Of a DNA stretch of 53,012 nucleotides, positions 25,633-35,815 are shown piece after piece. A model generated the notes under the pieces. That model made no database searches. It saw only the letters and a list, made by a program, of their open reading frames with translations, and was not told the DNA's origin. Position numbers and translations under genes: made by a program. Numbering within the stretch: position 1 is the first letter of the stretch; each line of letters starts with the position of its first letter. This DNA comes from Accumulibacter sp. (GTDB taxonomy: Bacteria > Pseudomonadota > Gammaproteobacteria > Burkholderiales > Rhodocyclaceae): assembly GCF_023806565.1 (NCBI RefSeq), contig NZ_JAMTDV010000125.1, positions 14,876 through 67,887 of the forward strand. The letters are read 5' to 3'.

Positions 25633-26771
25633 AATACGTCGACGAGTTCCGCGACGGCAAACTCGCACGCGGCCTCACGCGCGCGCTGCACGCTGCCGTC
25701 CGACCCGATCGCCACTACCGCTTCATGGAGTTCTGCGGTGGCCATACGCACGCGATCGCGCGCTACGGCATCGAAGGATTGCTGCCCGAGAACCTGCACC
25801 TGATCCATGGTCCCGGCTGCCCCGTGTGCGTGCTGCCGATCGGCCGCATTGATTCGGCGCTCGAGCTTGCCCTCGAACGTCGCGTCACGCTCTGTACCTA
25901 CGCCGATGTGATGCGCGTGCCGGCCTCGGGTCGGATGAGCCTGCTGCAGGCCAGGGCGCACGGGGCCGACGTGCGCATGGTGTACTCGACGCTGGACGCG
26001 CTGCGCATCGCCCGCGCCGAAGCGGAACGTGAGGTCGTATTCCTCGCCATCGGCTTCGAGACCACGACCCCGCCGACGGCGGCGGCAATCAGGCAGGCCG
26101 CGGCGCTCGGTCTGGAGAACTTCTCGGTCTTCTGCAATCACGTCCTTACCCCGGCAGCCATCGCAAGCATCCTGGAGTCTCCCGAGGTGCGCAAGCTCGG
26201 CACCGTCCCCCTCGACGGCTTCATCGGGCCGGCCCATGTGTCCACCGTGATCGGGTCACAGCCGTACGAGTTCTTCGCGGAGGAGTACCGGAAACCGGTC
26301 GTCATCGCCGGCTTCGAACCGCTCGACGTGATGCAGGCGATCCTGATGCTGGTGCAACAGGTGAACGAGGGGCGGTCCGAGGTGGAGAACGAGTTTTCAC
26401 GAGCCGTCACCGTGACCGGCAATGAAAAAGCGAAGGCACTGGTGGCGGAGGTGTTCGAGCTGCGCCGCAGCTTCGACTGGCGCGGTCTGGGCACGCTCCC
26501 CTACAGCGCGCTGCGGATCAAGCAGGCCTACCGCGCCTTCGACGCGGAGACCCGCTTCGCTCTCGGCTATTGCCCGGTTCCCGACGCCAGGGGCTGTGAA
26601 TGCGGCGCAATCCTGCGCGGGGTCAGGCGGCCGACCGAGTGCAGACTGTTCGGCACGGTCTGCACCCCGGAGAACCCGATCGGTTCCTGCATGGTGTCCG
26701 CCGAAGGCGCGTGCGCCGCCCACTACACCTACAGCCGCGGCGACGCGCGCAGGGAACGCCGGGTGAGCTGA
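25629..26771 (+). CDS. hypD: Hydrogenase Fe-S assembly protein HypD
   Basis: HypD is the scaffold on which Fe(CN)2CO is assembled with HypC and HypE. The 380-residue product shows all family motifs: FCGGHTHAI near residue 35, GPGCPVCV near residue 65, GFETTTPP near residue 140, and a C-terminal 4Fe-4S region with [28 protein letters not shown] and CAAHYTY. The start overlaps the hypC stop and the end overlaps the hypE start by one base. Nothing is missing. Confidence 0.96.
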   Translation: MKYVDEFRDGKLARGLTRALHAAVRPDRHYRFMEFCGGHTHAIARYGIEGLLPENLHLIHGPGCPVCVLPIGRIDSALELALERRVTLCTYADVMRVPASGRMSLLQARAHGADVRMVYSTLDALRIARAEAEREVVFLAIGFETTTPPTAAAIRQAAALGLENFSVFCNHVLTPAAIASILESPEVRKLGTVPLDGFIGPAHVSTVIGSQPYEFFAEEYRKPVVIAGFEPLDVMQAILMLVQQVNEGRSEVENEFSRAVTVTGNEKAKALVAEVFELRRSFDWRGLGTLPYSALRIKQAYRAFDAETRFALGYCPVPDARGCECGAILRGVRRPTECRLFGTVCTPENPIGSCMVSAEGACAAHYTYSRGDARRERRVS

Positions 26772-27823
26772 TGGACGGCGCCACGAAAACCGCCTACCTG
26801 CGCCCTCTCGACGTACGGCACGGTCGCGTCGACCTTTCACACGGCAGCGGCGGACGCGCGATGGCGCAGCTCATCGAGCAGATGTTCGTGCGTGCGTTCG
26901 ACAACGAGTGGCTGCGGCAAGGGAACGACGGCGCGTGTTTTCCGCTGCCAGTGGGGCGCGTCGTCATGGCAACCGACAGCCATGTCGTCTCGCCGCTCTT
27001 CTTCCCCGGCGGCGACATCGGCTGCCTTTCGGTGCACGGCACGATCAACGACGTCGCCATGGCGGGAGCGCAGCCACTCTATCTCTCGGCGAGCTTCATC
27101 CTCGAGGAGGGTTTTCCGCTCGGCGATCTGCAGCGCATCGTCGAGTCGATGGCGTGCGCGGCACGCGAAGCGGGCGTGGCGATCGTGACCGGCGACACGA
27201 AGGTGGTCCAGCAGGGCAAGGGCGACGGCGTGTTCATCACGACCACCGGTCTCGGCGTCGTGCCAGAGGGAGTGCAGGTGGCCGGAGATCGCGCGCGCCG
27301 CGGCGATGCCATCCTCCTCTCGGGACCGGTCGGCGATCACGGGGTGACCGTCCTGTCAATGCGCGCCAATCTTGGCTTCACCACGTCCCTCCTTTCCGAT
27401 ACGGCTCCGCTGCATCGGCTGGTCGCGGAGATACTCAGCGTGGCACCGGACATTCACTGCCTGCGCGATCCGACTCGCGGCGGGCTGGCGACGACGCTCA
27501 ACGAGATTGCACTGCAGTCCGGCGTCGGCATGGTGCTGCGGGAAGATGCGATCCCCGTCCGCCGTGAAGTGGCCGCGGCCTGCGAGCTGCTCGGTCTCGA
27601 TCCCCTGTACGTCGCGAACGAGGGCAAGCTGGTGTGCATCTGCCCGGCAGAAAGGGCGGCCGCAGTGCTGCACGCGATGCAGGCGAATCCCTTGGGCAGC
27701 GGTGCCGCCATCATCGGCGAGGTGGTCGAGGACGCGCGCTGCTTCGTGCAGATGGAAACCGCCTTCGGCGGCCGCCGCATGGTCGATTGGCTCAGCGGCG
27801 AACAGTTGCCGCGGATCTGCTGA
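26771..27823 (+). CDS. hypE: Hydrogenase maturation protein HypE
   Basis: HypE dehydrates its own C-terminal thiocarbamate to thiocyanate, the cyanide source. The 350-residue product belongs to the PurM/SelD ATP-binding fold, with LSHGSGGRAMAQL, NDVAMAGAQPLYL, VTGDTKVV and RDPTRGGLATTLNE. It ends in PRIC, the carrier cysteine. The start ATG shares one base with the hypD stop. About 115 bp separate it from the hypX start. Confidence 0.96.
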   Translation: MDGATKTAYLRPLDVRHGRVDLSHGSGGRAMAQLIEQMFVRAFDNEWLRQGNDGACFPLPVGRVVMATDSHVVSPLFFPGGDIGCLSVHGTINDVAMAGAQPLYLSASFILEEGFPLGDLQRIVESMACAAREAGVAIVTGDTKVVQQGKGDGVFITTTGLGVVPEGVQVAGDRARRGDAILLSGPVGDHGVTVLSMRANLGFTTSLLSDTAPLHRLVAEILSVAPDIHCLRDPTRGGLATTLNEIALQSGVGMVLREDAIPVRREVAAACELLGLDPLYVANEGKLVCICPAERAAAVLHAMQANPLGSGAAIIGEVVEDARCFVQMETAFGGRRMVDWLSGEQLPRIC

Positions 27824-27939
27824 AGGCGAAACGTGAACATGAGCGATCGCGCGACACAGAAGAAACGGTGCCCGTCGGCAGCGCACGCCCTTCGCTCCTG
27901 CACCCCATGCCCCTCACCGCGCGCGCCTCGCTGAGTCCG

Positions 27940-29672
27940 ATGCGAATCCTGCTGCTTGCACACTCGTTCAACAGCCTGACGCAGCGGCTCTTTGCCGAGC
28001 TCGCGGCACGTGGCCACGATCTCTCGGTGGAATTCGACATTGCCGACAGCGTGACCGAGGAGGCCGTCTCGCTGTTCCGGCCCGACGTCGTTCTCGCGCC
28101 ATACCTCAAACGTGCCATCCCCGAAGCGGTGTGGCGCCAGGTAGTATGCCTCGTCGTGCACCCCGGCATCGAGGGCGACCGCGGACCTTCCGCGCTCGAC
28201 TGGGCGATCAGCAAGGGAGAAGTTTCGTGGGGGGTCACCGTGCTGCAGGCGAATGCGGAGATGGACGCCGGCGACGTCTGGGCGAGCGTCGAATTTCCGA
28301 TGCGGGCAGCACGCAAGAGCAGCCTCTACCGCTTCGAGGTGACCGAGGCAGCCCTGAGAGCCGTACTGCTCGCGCTCGACCGACTGTTCCTGCCGGGCTT
28401 CCGACCGCAACCGCTCGACTACGGCCGTCGCGACCTGCGCGGCCGACCGCAACCGCCGATGCGCCAGGCCGACCGTCGCATCGACTGGGAACGCGACGAC
28501 ATGGCCACGGTGATCGCGAAGATCCGGGCGGCGGACGGCGACCCCGGCTTGCTCGACGAGGTGGAGGGCCTGCCCTGCTACCTCTACGACGCCCATCCCG
28601 AAGCGACGCTGCGCGGCGTCGCGCCGGGTTCTCTCATCGCCCGGCGGGCGGGTGCGATCCTGCGCGCGACCCGCGACGGCGCGGTGTGGATCACGCACCT
28701 GCGACTGGCCGGGGGTCCCGGCCCCGGCCGCTGCAAGCTGCCGGCGACGATGGTGCTCGGCGCGCGCGCCGACGAACTGCCCGAAGCGCCTGTCGATGAT
28801 TTCTCGCCTGCCGACTGCAGTACCTGGCATGACCTCTGGTACGAGGAAGACGGCACGGTCGCTTACCTTCACTTCGATTTCTACAATGGCGCGATGTCCA
28901 CCGGACAGTGCGAACGCCTGCGCCACGCCTTCGCGCAGGCCACGCGGCGTCCGACGCGGGTGATCGTGCTGATGGGCGGGCAGGACTTCTGGTCGAACGG
29001 GATCGATCTCAACGTCATCGAGGCTGCCGAAAGCCCGGCGGACGAGTCATGGCGCAACATCAACGCCATCGACGACGTCGCGCTCGCCCTGCTCACCTGT
29101 GGCAGTCATCTGACCGTAGCGGCACTGCAGGGGAACACCGCAGCCGGGGGCGTCTTTCTCGCACTCGCCGCCGACCAGGTCTGGGCGCGCGACGGCGCGG
29201 TGCTCAACCCGCACTACAAGAACATGGGAAACCTCTACGGCTCGGAATACTGGAGCTATTCGCTGCCGCGGCGGCTCGGCTGGGAAGCTGGCCAGAGGAT
29301 CATGCAGCGCCGCTTTCCCCTGCTTGCCCGCGAAGCAGCGAAGGTCGGCCTGATCGATGCGTGCCTGGGAACGGAAGGCAGCTTCGTCGACGAGGTGCGG
29401 GCACGCGCGCGCGCACTCGCGGCGGACCCCGGTCTCGCTGCCTTGCTCGCCGACAAGAGCGAGCGACGAGCGAGCGACGAACGGCTGCGGCCGCTCGCCG
29501 CCCACCGCGCCGAAGAATTGGCACGCATGCAGCGCAATTTCTACGGCTTCGACTCGAGTTACCACATCGCCCGCTACAACTTCGTCAACAAGATACCCCA
29601 CTCGTGGACGCCTCGCCATCTGGCGGTACATCGCAGCGGCAACCGTTTTGCTTCGCCGGAGGCTGCCGCGTA

Positions 29673-29673
<1 letters not shown>
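27940..29673 (+). CDS. hypX: HypX/HoxX, CO-ligand-forming maturation protein
   Basis: HypX makes the active-site CO from formyl-tetrahydrofolate, a route used when hydrogenase is made in the presence of air. The 577-residue product has an N-terminal formyltransferase-like part (HPGIEGDRGPSALDWAIS) and a C-terminal enoyl-CoA-hydratase-like part (GGQDFWSNGIDLN, LQGNTAAGGVFLALAAD, NPHYKNMGNLYGSEYWSY). The chosen start is ATG 27940 (MRILLLAHSFNS), the conserved beginning; an in-frame ATG at 27907 is an alternative. The stop overlaps hoxA (TAATG). It lies at the end of the hyp operon. Confidence 0.93.
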
Positions 29674-31115
<1,442 letters not shown>

Positions 31116-31320
31116 GGTGGAACCGACGTTGAATCCGAATCGGTCGTGGCTGCCAACGGGAAGCGGCCGCGTGATGGCGCACTTCGCCACCCCATCAACG
31201 CGGCTTTTCGAGCGATATCCGACCGTCGGCATCGCGGTGAGCCGGCACCCGTCGCTCTCGGCAGTGCCTGGGGCCGAATCCCACCGCACTCGCTGCGGGC
31301 TAGCGCGGATGCTTCTGCCG

Positions 31321-31407
31321 TTACTTGTCAATCGCCGCCCGGCCCCATGTCGCAACCAGGAATCCCAGTGCCCCATACACGGCCACCAAATAGAACGCGA
31401 CCTTCAT
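31321..31407 (-). CDS. Small membrane peptide, 28 residues
   Basis: A short minus-strand frame MKVAFYLVAVYGALGFLVA followed by TWGRAAIDK and a TAA stop. It has one hydrophobic helix and a charged C-terminus, typical of small bacterial membrane proteins. A GGAGG lies ten bases before the ATG. I do not recognise a family. It lies between hoxA and the LysR gene, convergent with hoxA and divergent from LysR. The rest of the 31116-31525 interval shows nothing clear. Confidence 0.5.
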   Translation of the reverse strand: MKVAFYLVAVYGALGFLVATWGRAAIDK

Positions 31408-31525
31408 GATTGCTCAACCTCCGGCTTATCCAAGAATCATCGATTTCATATTGGCAATATAGGGCCGATGCTGCGGCGCAGCAAATGATCAATTCTCACC
31501 CGATGGATGAATTGATTTCACCCAT

Positions 31526-32507
31526 ATGACCTACCGGTCTCTTCCCCTGAACGGCTTGCGCGCGTTCGAGGCGGCTGCCCGTCATGGCAGCTTCAAGCAG
31601 GCGGCAGACAAGCTCTTCGTCACACCGACTGCGGTGAGTCACCAGATCAAGGCGCTGGAAGACAGTCTCGGGGTGCAACTCTTCCACCGCCTGACCCGCG
31701 CCTTGGCCTTGACCGCCGATGGGGAGACACTCCTGCCGAAGGTGAGCGAGGGACTTAAGTGCCTGAAGGCCGCGGTCGATCTCAGGCGCGCCGCACCGGA
31801 GGTCACCATCCTGTCGGTAACTGCGCCGCCGACCTTCGCCGCACGCTGGCTGGTGCCGCGGCTGACTGCTTTCAATCAGGCGCATCCGGAAGTGGAGCTG
31901 CACCTTTCGAGCAGCTTCAAGATGATCGATGTCGCGAAACGCAGCCCTCGCTCCCCGGTCGATGTCGTCGAGACCGACGGCGGCACCAGCATCGCCGTTC
32001 GCTTTGGCTATGGGCACTACAAGGATTGCCGAGTCGACCGCATCTTCGCTGCCGACTACTTTCCGATGTGCAGTCCGTCGCTGCTGCGCTCGAAAAGGCC
32101 GCTGCGCGTACCGCAGGACTTGCGCTGGCACGTGCTGCTCCACGACGAGACGATCCCCGACGAAGCAATCCGGCCGACCTGGGAGAACTGGTTCAAGGTC
32201 GCCGGCGTGACCGGAGTGAAGCCGCACCACGGACCGCGTTTCCGCGATGTATCGCTGGCGCTGGAAGCGGCGTGCGACGGACAGGGACTCGTGCTGGCCA
32301 TGGAGCCTGTGGCGCGCAGGGAAATCGAGGCCGGGCGGCTCGTCATCCCGTTTTGCCACGCCCCTGCGCGCGCACCTCGCCTTCTATCTCGTGGCTCCCA
32401 TGGCCGTCGCCGAACAGTTGGCTGTCGTCGCTTTCCGCGAATGGTTGCTCGACGAAGCGGCAAAGGAGGCGAGTCGCGTGGCAGCCAGCGAAATCGCCGC
32501 GTCGTAG
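31526..32507 (+). pseudogene. LysR-family regulator (GcvA-like), frameshifted
   Basis: The protein starts MTYRSLPLNGLRAFEAAARHG with a clear LysR helix-turn-helix (SFKQAADKLFVTPTAVSHQIKALE) and a GcvA-type substrate-binding domain to about residue 280 (AGRLVIPF). The frame is then lost. The remaining C-terminus (ATPLRAHLAFYLVAPM to EIAAS) is intact in another frame, ending at 32507. Reading TTT instead of TTTT at 32351-32354 would restore VIPFATPLRAHLAF exactly. The event is either a real pseudogenising insertion or an indel in this assembly. Without correction the frame runs on into the next gene. Its target is unknown; the neighbouring genes are not an obvious regulon. Confidence 0.82.
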
Positions 32508-32570
32508 GAACTGCCCCGCTCTCTGCCCGGTTGCGGCGCAGGTATCCGAACCGTGCGCCGTGCCCGCGTG

Positions 32571-32660
32571 TTGACCCCGCCGGTGAGCCGCCTACAATCT
32601 CCAGATGCAGCGCCGTCGAGGCGCTTCGGTCCAGGGGCGTCGATCCGCGGCGGAAGCGCC
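32571..32660 (+). promoter_or_regulatory. Promoter plus hairpin element, copy A
   Basis: TTGACC (32571-32576), a 16-bp spacer and TACAAT (32593-32598) form a good sigma-70 promoter. Downstream GGCGCTTC (32620-32627) and GAAGCGCC (32653-32660) are exact inverted arms with a 25-base loop. The same layout and about two thirds of the bases recur at 35643-35732. It precedes the pyridoxamine-oxidase-like gene. Confidence 0.6.
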
Positions 32661-32728
32661 GGCGCCGGGAGCGGACGTTTCCGTCGCGACTGAACAACCC
32701 TGGTCCTACGCTTGCAGAAGGAGCAATC

Positions 32729-33220
32729 ATGACCGATCACGAACTCGCGCAGCGGGCGCTCGAAGTGCTTGCCGGCCCGCCGTACTTCAACGTCGCCACC
32801 GAAAGCGATGGGCAACCCTGGAACAGTCCGGTGTGGGCAGCCCGGGACGATGACTTGAATCTCTACTGGTCTTCGTGGATCAAGGCGGTCCATTCGCTGA
32901 ACCTGGCGAGCAATCCGAGAGCCTTCCTGACGATTTTTGACTCGACAAGAAGGCGTGGCACCAACAACCGGCGATGCCTCTACCTGCAATGCACGGCGGT
33001 GGAGGTCAGCGATCCGGCCGAGGCGAGCAAGGCCTTTGCCCTGCTGTATCCGGACGAGCCAGCGGATCTGACCGACTTTCTCGGCCCTGGTCAGAAGCGC
33101 TTCTACCGCGCGACGCCACTGAAAGCCTGGCTCAACTGTCTGTCGGAGCGAGAGCTCACCCCCTCCACGGTGAAAATGCGTGAAGAGGTATCGCTTGCTC
33201 TGCTGAAGGCGGCCACCTGA
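32729..33220 (+). CDS. Pyridoxamine 5'-phosphate oxidase-fold (flavin-binding) protein
   Basis: The 163-residue product has the split-barrel flavin fold: PPYFNVATESDGQPWNSPVWAARDDDLNLYWSSW, here seen in pieces around residues 18-51, is the typical opening of the family. It continues with a mid-domain and a C-terminal helix. Members bind FMN, F420 or haem, and the substrate is not predictable. ATG 32729 has AAGGAG five bases upstream. It is preceded by promoter element copy A. Its frame is contiguous with the broken LysR frame, but it has its own start and is an independent gene. Confidence 0.83.
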   Translation: MTDHELAQRALEVLAGPPYFNVATESDGQPWNSPVWAARDDDLNLYWSSWIKAVHSLNLASNPRAFLTIFDSTRRRGTNNRRCLYLQCTAVEVSDPAEASKAFALLYPDEPADLTDFLGPGQKRFYRATPLKAWLNCLSERELTPSTVKMREEVSLALLKAAT

Positions 33221-33355
33221 CTTCTCGCGCGCGGCGGCCCGCTGCGGCGGGCGCCGCTCTGCCCTGGGCCAGCACTTCTGGCACAACAAGCCGGCAAACG
33301 CGAGTCTTCGGGTATAAGATGAAGGCATGAGCTTCTCGACCTTCGGAGGCATCGC

Positions 33356-34142
33356 GTGGGCATTCCGGAAATTGTCGCAATTGTCCTGGTGATCGTGCTG
33401 TTGACGGGGCTGCGCATCGCGCAGGAGTACGAACGTGGCGTGGTATTCCGCTTGGGCCGCTACGTCGCCCTGCGCGGACCGGGCCTGTACTGGATCATCC
33501 CCTTGGGCCTCGAAAGGGCGGTGACGATCGACATCCGTACGCGCACGGTGTCCGCCGAGCAGCAGGAGACGATCACGCGCGACAGCGTGACGGTGAAGCT
33601 CAATGCGGTCCTCTGGTATCGCATCACCGATGCCGCCAAATCGGTCATCCGCGTCGCCGATGCCCCTGCCGCGGTGTATCAGCTGGCACTGACCAGCCTG
33701 CGCAATTCGATCGGCCAGCACGATCTCGACGAGGTCCTGCAGGAGCGCGACAAGATCAACAGCCTGTTGCGCGCGAACATCGCCGAATCGACCGGCGCCT
33801 GGGGGGTCGAAGTGGAGCGATTCGAAATGAAGGACGTCGAATTGCCCGTGGCCATGCAGGAGGTCATGGCGATGCAGGCAGGCGATTCGTGAGAAGCGCG
33901 CGCGCATCATCAAGGCGGAAGCAGAACGCGAAGCCTCGACCATGCTCGCGGAGGCAGCGCTGCTGATGGCGAACAATCCGGTGGCGGTCGAACTGCGACG
34001 CATGCAGATGGTGACCGAAGTCGGGGCGGAGAACAACAGCACGACGGTGATGATGATTCCGTCGGACTTCGTTTCGATGGCCAAGAGCCTTGGCGAATAT
34101 CTGCGCGAGCGGACCTCGGACAACGCGTCCGCCGAATCGTGA
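33356..34142 (+). pseudogene. Slipin/stomatin (SPFH) protein, frameshifted
   Basis: The first frame encodes an N-terminal membrane helix (EIVAIVLVIVLLTGL) and most of an SPFH domain (QEYERGVVFRLGRYVALRGPG, then RDSVTVKLNAVLWYRI), ending early at 33892. The rest of a slipin follows at once in another frame: AIREKRARIIKAEAEREAS and MLAEAALLMANNPVAVELRR, to the stop at 34142. The break is near 33880, where the expected MQAEAIREKR is one codon short by two bases. A two-base deletion explains it. The GTG start at 33356 has GGAGG six bases upstream. Slipins organise membrane microdomains. No partner NfeD gene is beside it. Confidence 0.82.
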
Positions 34143-34499
34143 ACCTGCCCTCCCCCGCTGCGGCAAGGCGCCTGACCACCGCGGCGCCCGCGAACTGCCT
34201 TCTGTTGCCAACGTCTCGCGCCGATCGCTCGGCTGATTTTTCCCGGTGACGTCATCGATTGCGATGGCCCCTGCGGTTCCTCGAGACCGGCAGGGTCGCG
34301 CGCTGGACATTCCGCCGCCGGGCAAGCGTGCTGAAAGCGGGCGTGGCTGCGGGCGAACGGGGAGAGAAAGCCCGTCTCGCCCGGATGCCGGAGCTGCCGG
34401 ATTGAACTGTCACGCCAATGGGCCGGCGACGGTTCGCCTCCGCGTGAGGCCGTGTATTCCCGGCGCGACGGACCGAAACTCTTCCTCTGGAGGAATCCA
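34143..34499. other. Intergenic region, no gene seen
   Basis: The 357 bp between the broken slipin and the DJ-1/PfpI gene hold only open frames without ribosome site or recognisable product. No remnant of nfeD was recognised. Confidence 0.5.
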
Positions 34500-35132
34500 A
34501 TGAACCGCAAGCGGCTCGGCATCGTCCTCTTCGATGACATCGAAGTTCTCGATTTCTGTGGTCCCTTTGAAGTCTTTTCAGTTACGCGCGAAAACGAGGA
34601 GCGTCGCCGCGAGGAGACGTCCCCTTTCGAGACATGGCTCGTCTCCCAGTTCGAGCGACCGGTCACGACCACCGGCGGCATGAAGGTGATCCCCGACATC
34701 ACCTTTGCTGCCTGCCCGCCACTCGACATCCTGGTCGTTCCGGGTGGCTGGGGAACCCGCAGCGAAATGCACAACGACGCGATGCTCGCCTTCGTCCGCG
34801 CGCAAGCGGCGCAGGTCGAAACCCTGGCGTCCGTCTGTACGGGCGCCTTGATTCTCGGCAAGGCCGGTCTGCTCGACGGCTTGCGGGCGACGACGCATTG
34901 GCGTTCGCTGCAACTGATGCAGGAACTGTTCCCCCGAGTCACGGTGGATCACACTTCTCGCGTCGTCCAGCAGGAAAAAATCATCACTTCGGCCGGCATT
35001 TCGGCAGGAATCGACATGGCCTTGCAGATTGTCGCCAACCATCTCGGCGAAGACATCGCGCGGGCAACGGCCCGTCACATGGAATACCCGTTTCCCGAAA
35101 CCGATGAGCGTCGTATCGGCCTGGAACCTTGA
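34500..35132 (+). CDS. DJ-1/PfpI-family protein (isonitrile hydratase-like)
   Basis: The 210-residue cytoplasmic protein has the class I glutamine amidotransferase-like fold of the DJ-1/PfpI superfamily. The nucleophile elbow is ASVCTGALILGKAGLL with the catalytic Cys, preceded by VVPGGWGTRSE. THWRS downstream supplies the partner His. The pattern fits the isonitrile hydratase/ThiJ-like subgroup, but the substrate is not certain. ATG 34500 is preceded by GGAGG at good spacing. It stands alone before the mobile remnants. Confidence 0.85.
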   Translation: MNRKRLGIVLFDDIEVLDFCGPFEVFSVTRENEERRREETSPFETWLVSQFERPVTTTGGMKVIPDITFAACPPLDILVVPGGWGTRSEMHNDAMLAFVRAQAAQVETLASVCTGALILGKAGLLDGLRATTHWRSLQLMQELFPRVTVDHTSRVVQQEKIITSAGISAGIDMALQIVANHLGEDIARATARHMEYPFPETDERRIGLEP

Positions 35133-35186
35133 TGTGAAAGAACCCGGTCTCCAGACACGCGGGTACCTGACCGCGGTCTCTCTACC

Positions 35187-35307
35187 GCATCGGCCGGCTC
35201 CTTGGCCATGTGGTCCTCGGTCGACCACCGCGCGCTATCTGCGTCTGGCGCCATCGAAGCTGACGGGCAACCCCTCTTTTCTGGAACTGCTCGCCCCGCT
35301 CGCCTGA
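35187..35307 (+). pseudogene. Tyrosine recombinase C-terminal remnant
   Basis: One frame gives IGRLLGHVVLG and another continues STTARYLRLAPSKLTGN, which together match the end of XerC-like integrases (xLLGHxxxxTTxxYLxL), with the catalytic His and Tyr. A frameshift near 35215 joins them, and the rest of the gene is missing. The frame ends FLELLAPLA at 35307, just before the IS91-type fragment, as in elements carrying both genes. Confidence 0.5.
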
Positions 35308-35317
35308 GTCCTCGCCA

Positions 35318-35440
35318 GTGACGCTGGCCGAGGTCTTCCGCCGGCACGGACCGGCGTACCTCGCCAAGCACGTCCTGTCTTCCGCAAAGGCCAGGGTGCG
35401 GCGGGCGATCGCCGCCTGTCGCAGCGTTGAGAACGGCTGA
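35318..35440 (+). mobile_element. IS91/ISCR-type transposase, N-terminal remnant
   Basis: The frame TLAEVFRRHGPAYLAKHVLS and ARVRRAIAACRS resembles the N-terminus of IS91-family HUH (Y1/Y2) transposases (LADIFRxHGxxYxxxH). It ends after 41 codons; the catalytic HUH and Tyr parts are missing. It follows the recombinase remnant by ten bases. IS91-like elements move neighbouring DNA by rolling-circle transposition. The stretch 35441-35640 shows no further recognisable part. Confidence 0.5.
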
Positions 35441-35642
35441 ACCAAGGCGAGAAGCCTCGGGGGACGCCGGGTGACGCCTGGCGGTCGAGGCTGTCGGGGG
35501 TTGACGCGCCGACGAGACGCCGAAGTCAGCATCCCGACCCGAGTTTGCCCCAACCCGACGGCCCGCTTGACTCGGGTGATGCTCCCGCGACAACGCGAGA
35601 TGCCCTCGCACCCCGCCAGCGCGTCTGAACGCTGCCCACGGC

Positions 35643-35732
35643 TTGACCCCCGCTGCGGGACGCTTACAATCTCCATGAGTACTGCCATCAAGGCGCTTCA
35701 GTCCAACGAGATTTGTCTGCCGCGGAAGCGCC
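35643..35732 (+). promoter_or_regulatory. Promoter plus hairpin element, copy B
   Basis: TTGACC (35643-35648), a 16-bp spacer and TACAAT (35665-35670) form a sigma-70 promoter pointing at the SIR2-STAND gene. GGCGCTTC (35692-35699) and GAAGCGCC (35725-35732) repeat the exact inverted arms and 25-base loop of copy A at 32571-32660. As the promoter upstream of the cassette-like core it could serve like an integron Pc. Confidence 0.6.
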
Positions 35733-35785
35733 AGAGCTTGGACCAGGTGCTTTCGGCGCGGCAGATAGACGCCGCCATTTGTTAG
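35675..35785 (+). CDS. Possible 36-residue leader ORF, perhaps leaderless
   Basis: ATG at 35675 opens the frame MSTAIKALQSNEICLPRKRQ and ends ARQIDAAIC with a TAG that lies inside the core GTTAGGC. The ATG is about five bases after the -10 box TACAAT and has no ribosome site, so it could be leaderless. Short frames crossing an attachment site are known at attI1 (ORF-11). Whether it is translated is unknown. Confidence 0.3.
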   Translation: MSTAIKALQSNEICLPRKRQSLDQVLSARQIDAAIC

Positions 35786-35787
35786 GC
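35701..35787 (+). other. Integron-like attachment site (attC/attI-like) before the SIR2 gene
   Basis: GTCCAAC (35701-35707) fits the inverse core RYYYAAC and GTTAGGC (35781-35787) the core GTTRRRY. Between them TCTGCCGCG and CGCGGCAGA are complementary arms, so the 87-bp segment can fold like an attC hairpin. Spacers are longer and less even than in classic sites. The SIR2-STAND start follows the core by 29 bp, a normal cassette leader. No integrase gene is seen. Confidence 0.42.
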
Positions 35788-35815
35788 GCCAGTCGCGCTT
35801 ACGGAATCATCAAGA

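Noticed and set aside
27634-27939. Upstream extension of the hypX frame inside hypE
   Set aside because: It overlaps the end of hypE in another frame; the conserved HypX start MRILLLAHSF is at 27940.
32605-32853. Leaderless frame from promoter copy A, parallel to the short ORF at 35675
   Set aside because: It runs out of frame through the PNPOx-like gene and is not similar in protein sequence to the copy-B ORF.
32384-34942. 852-codon minus-strand frame across the PNPOx-like, slipin and DJ-1 genes
   Set aside because: The plus strand carries recognisable proteins throughout; this frame has no motif.
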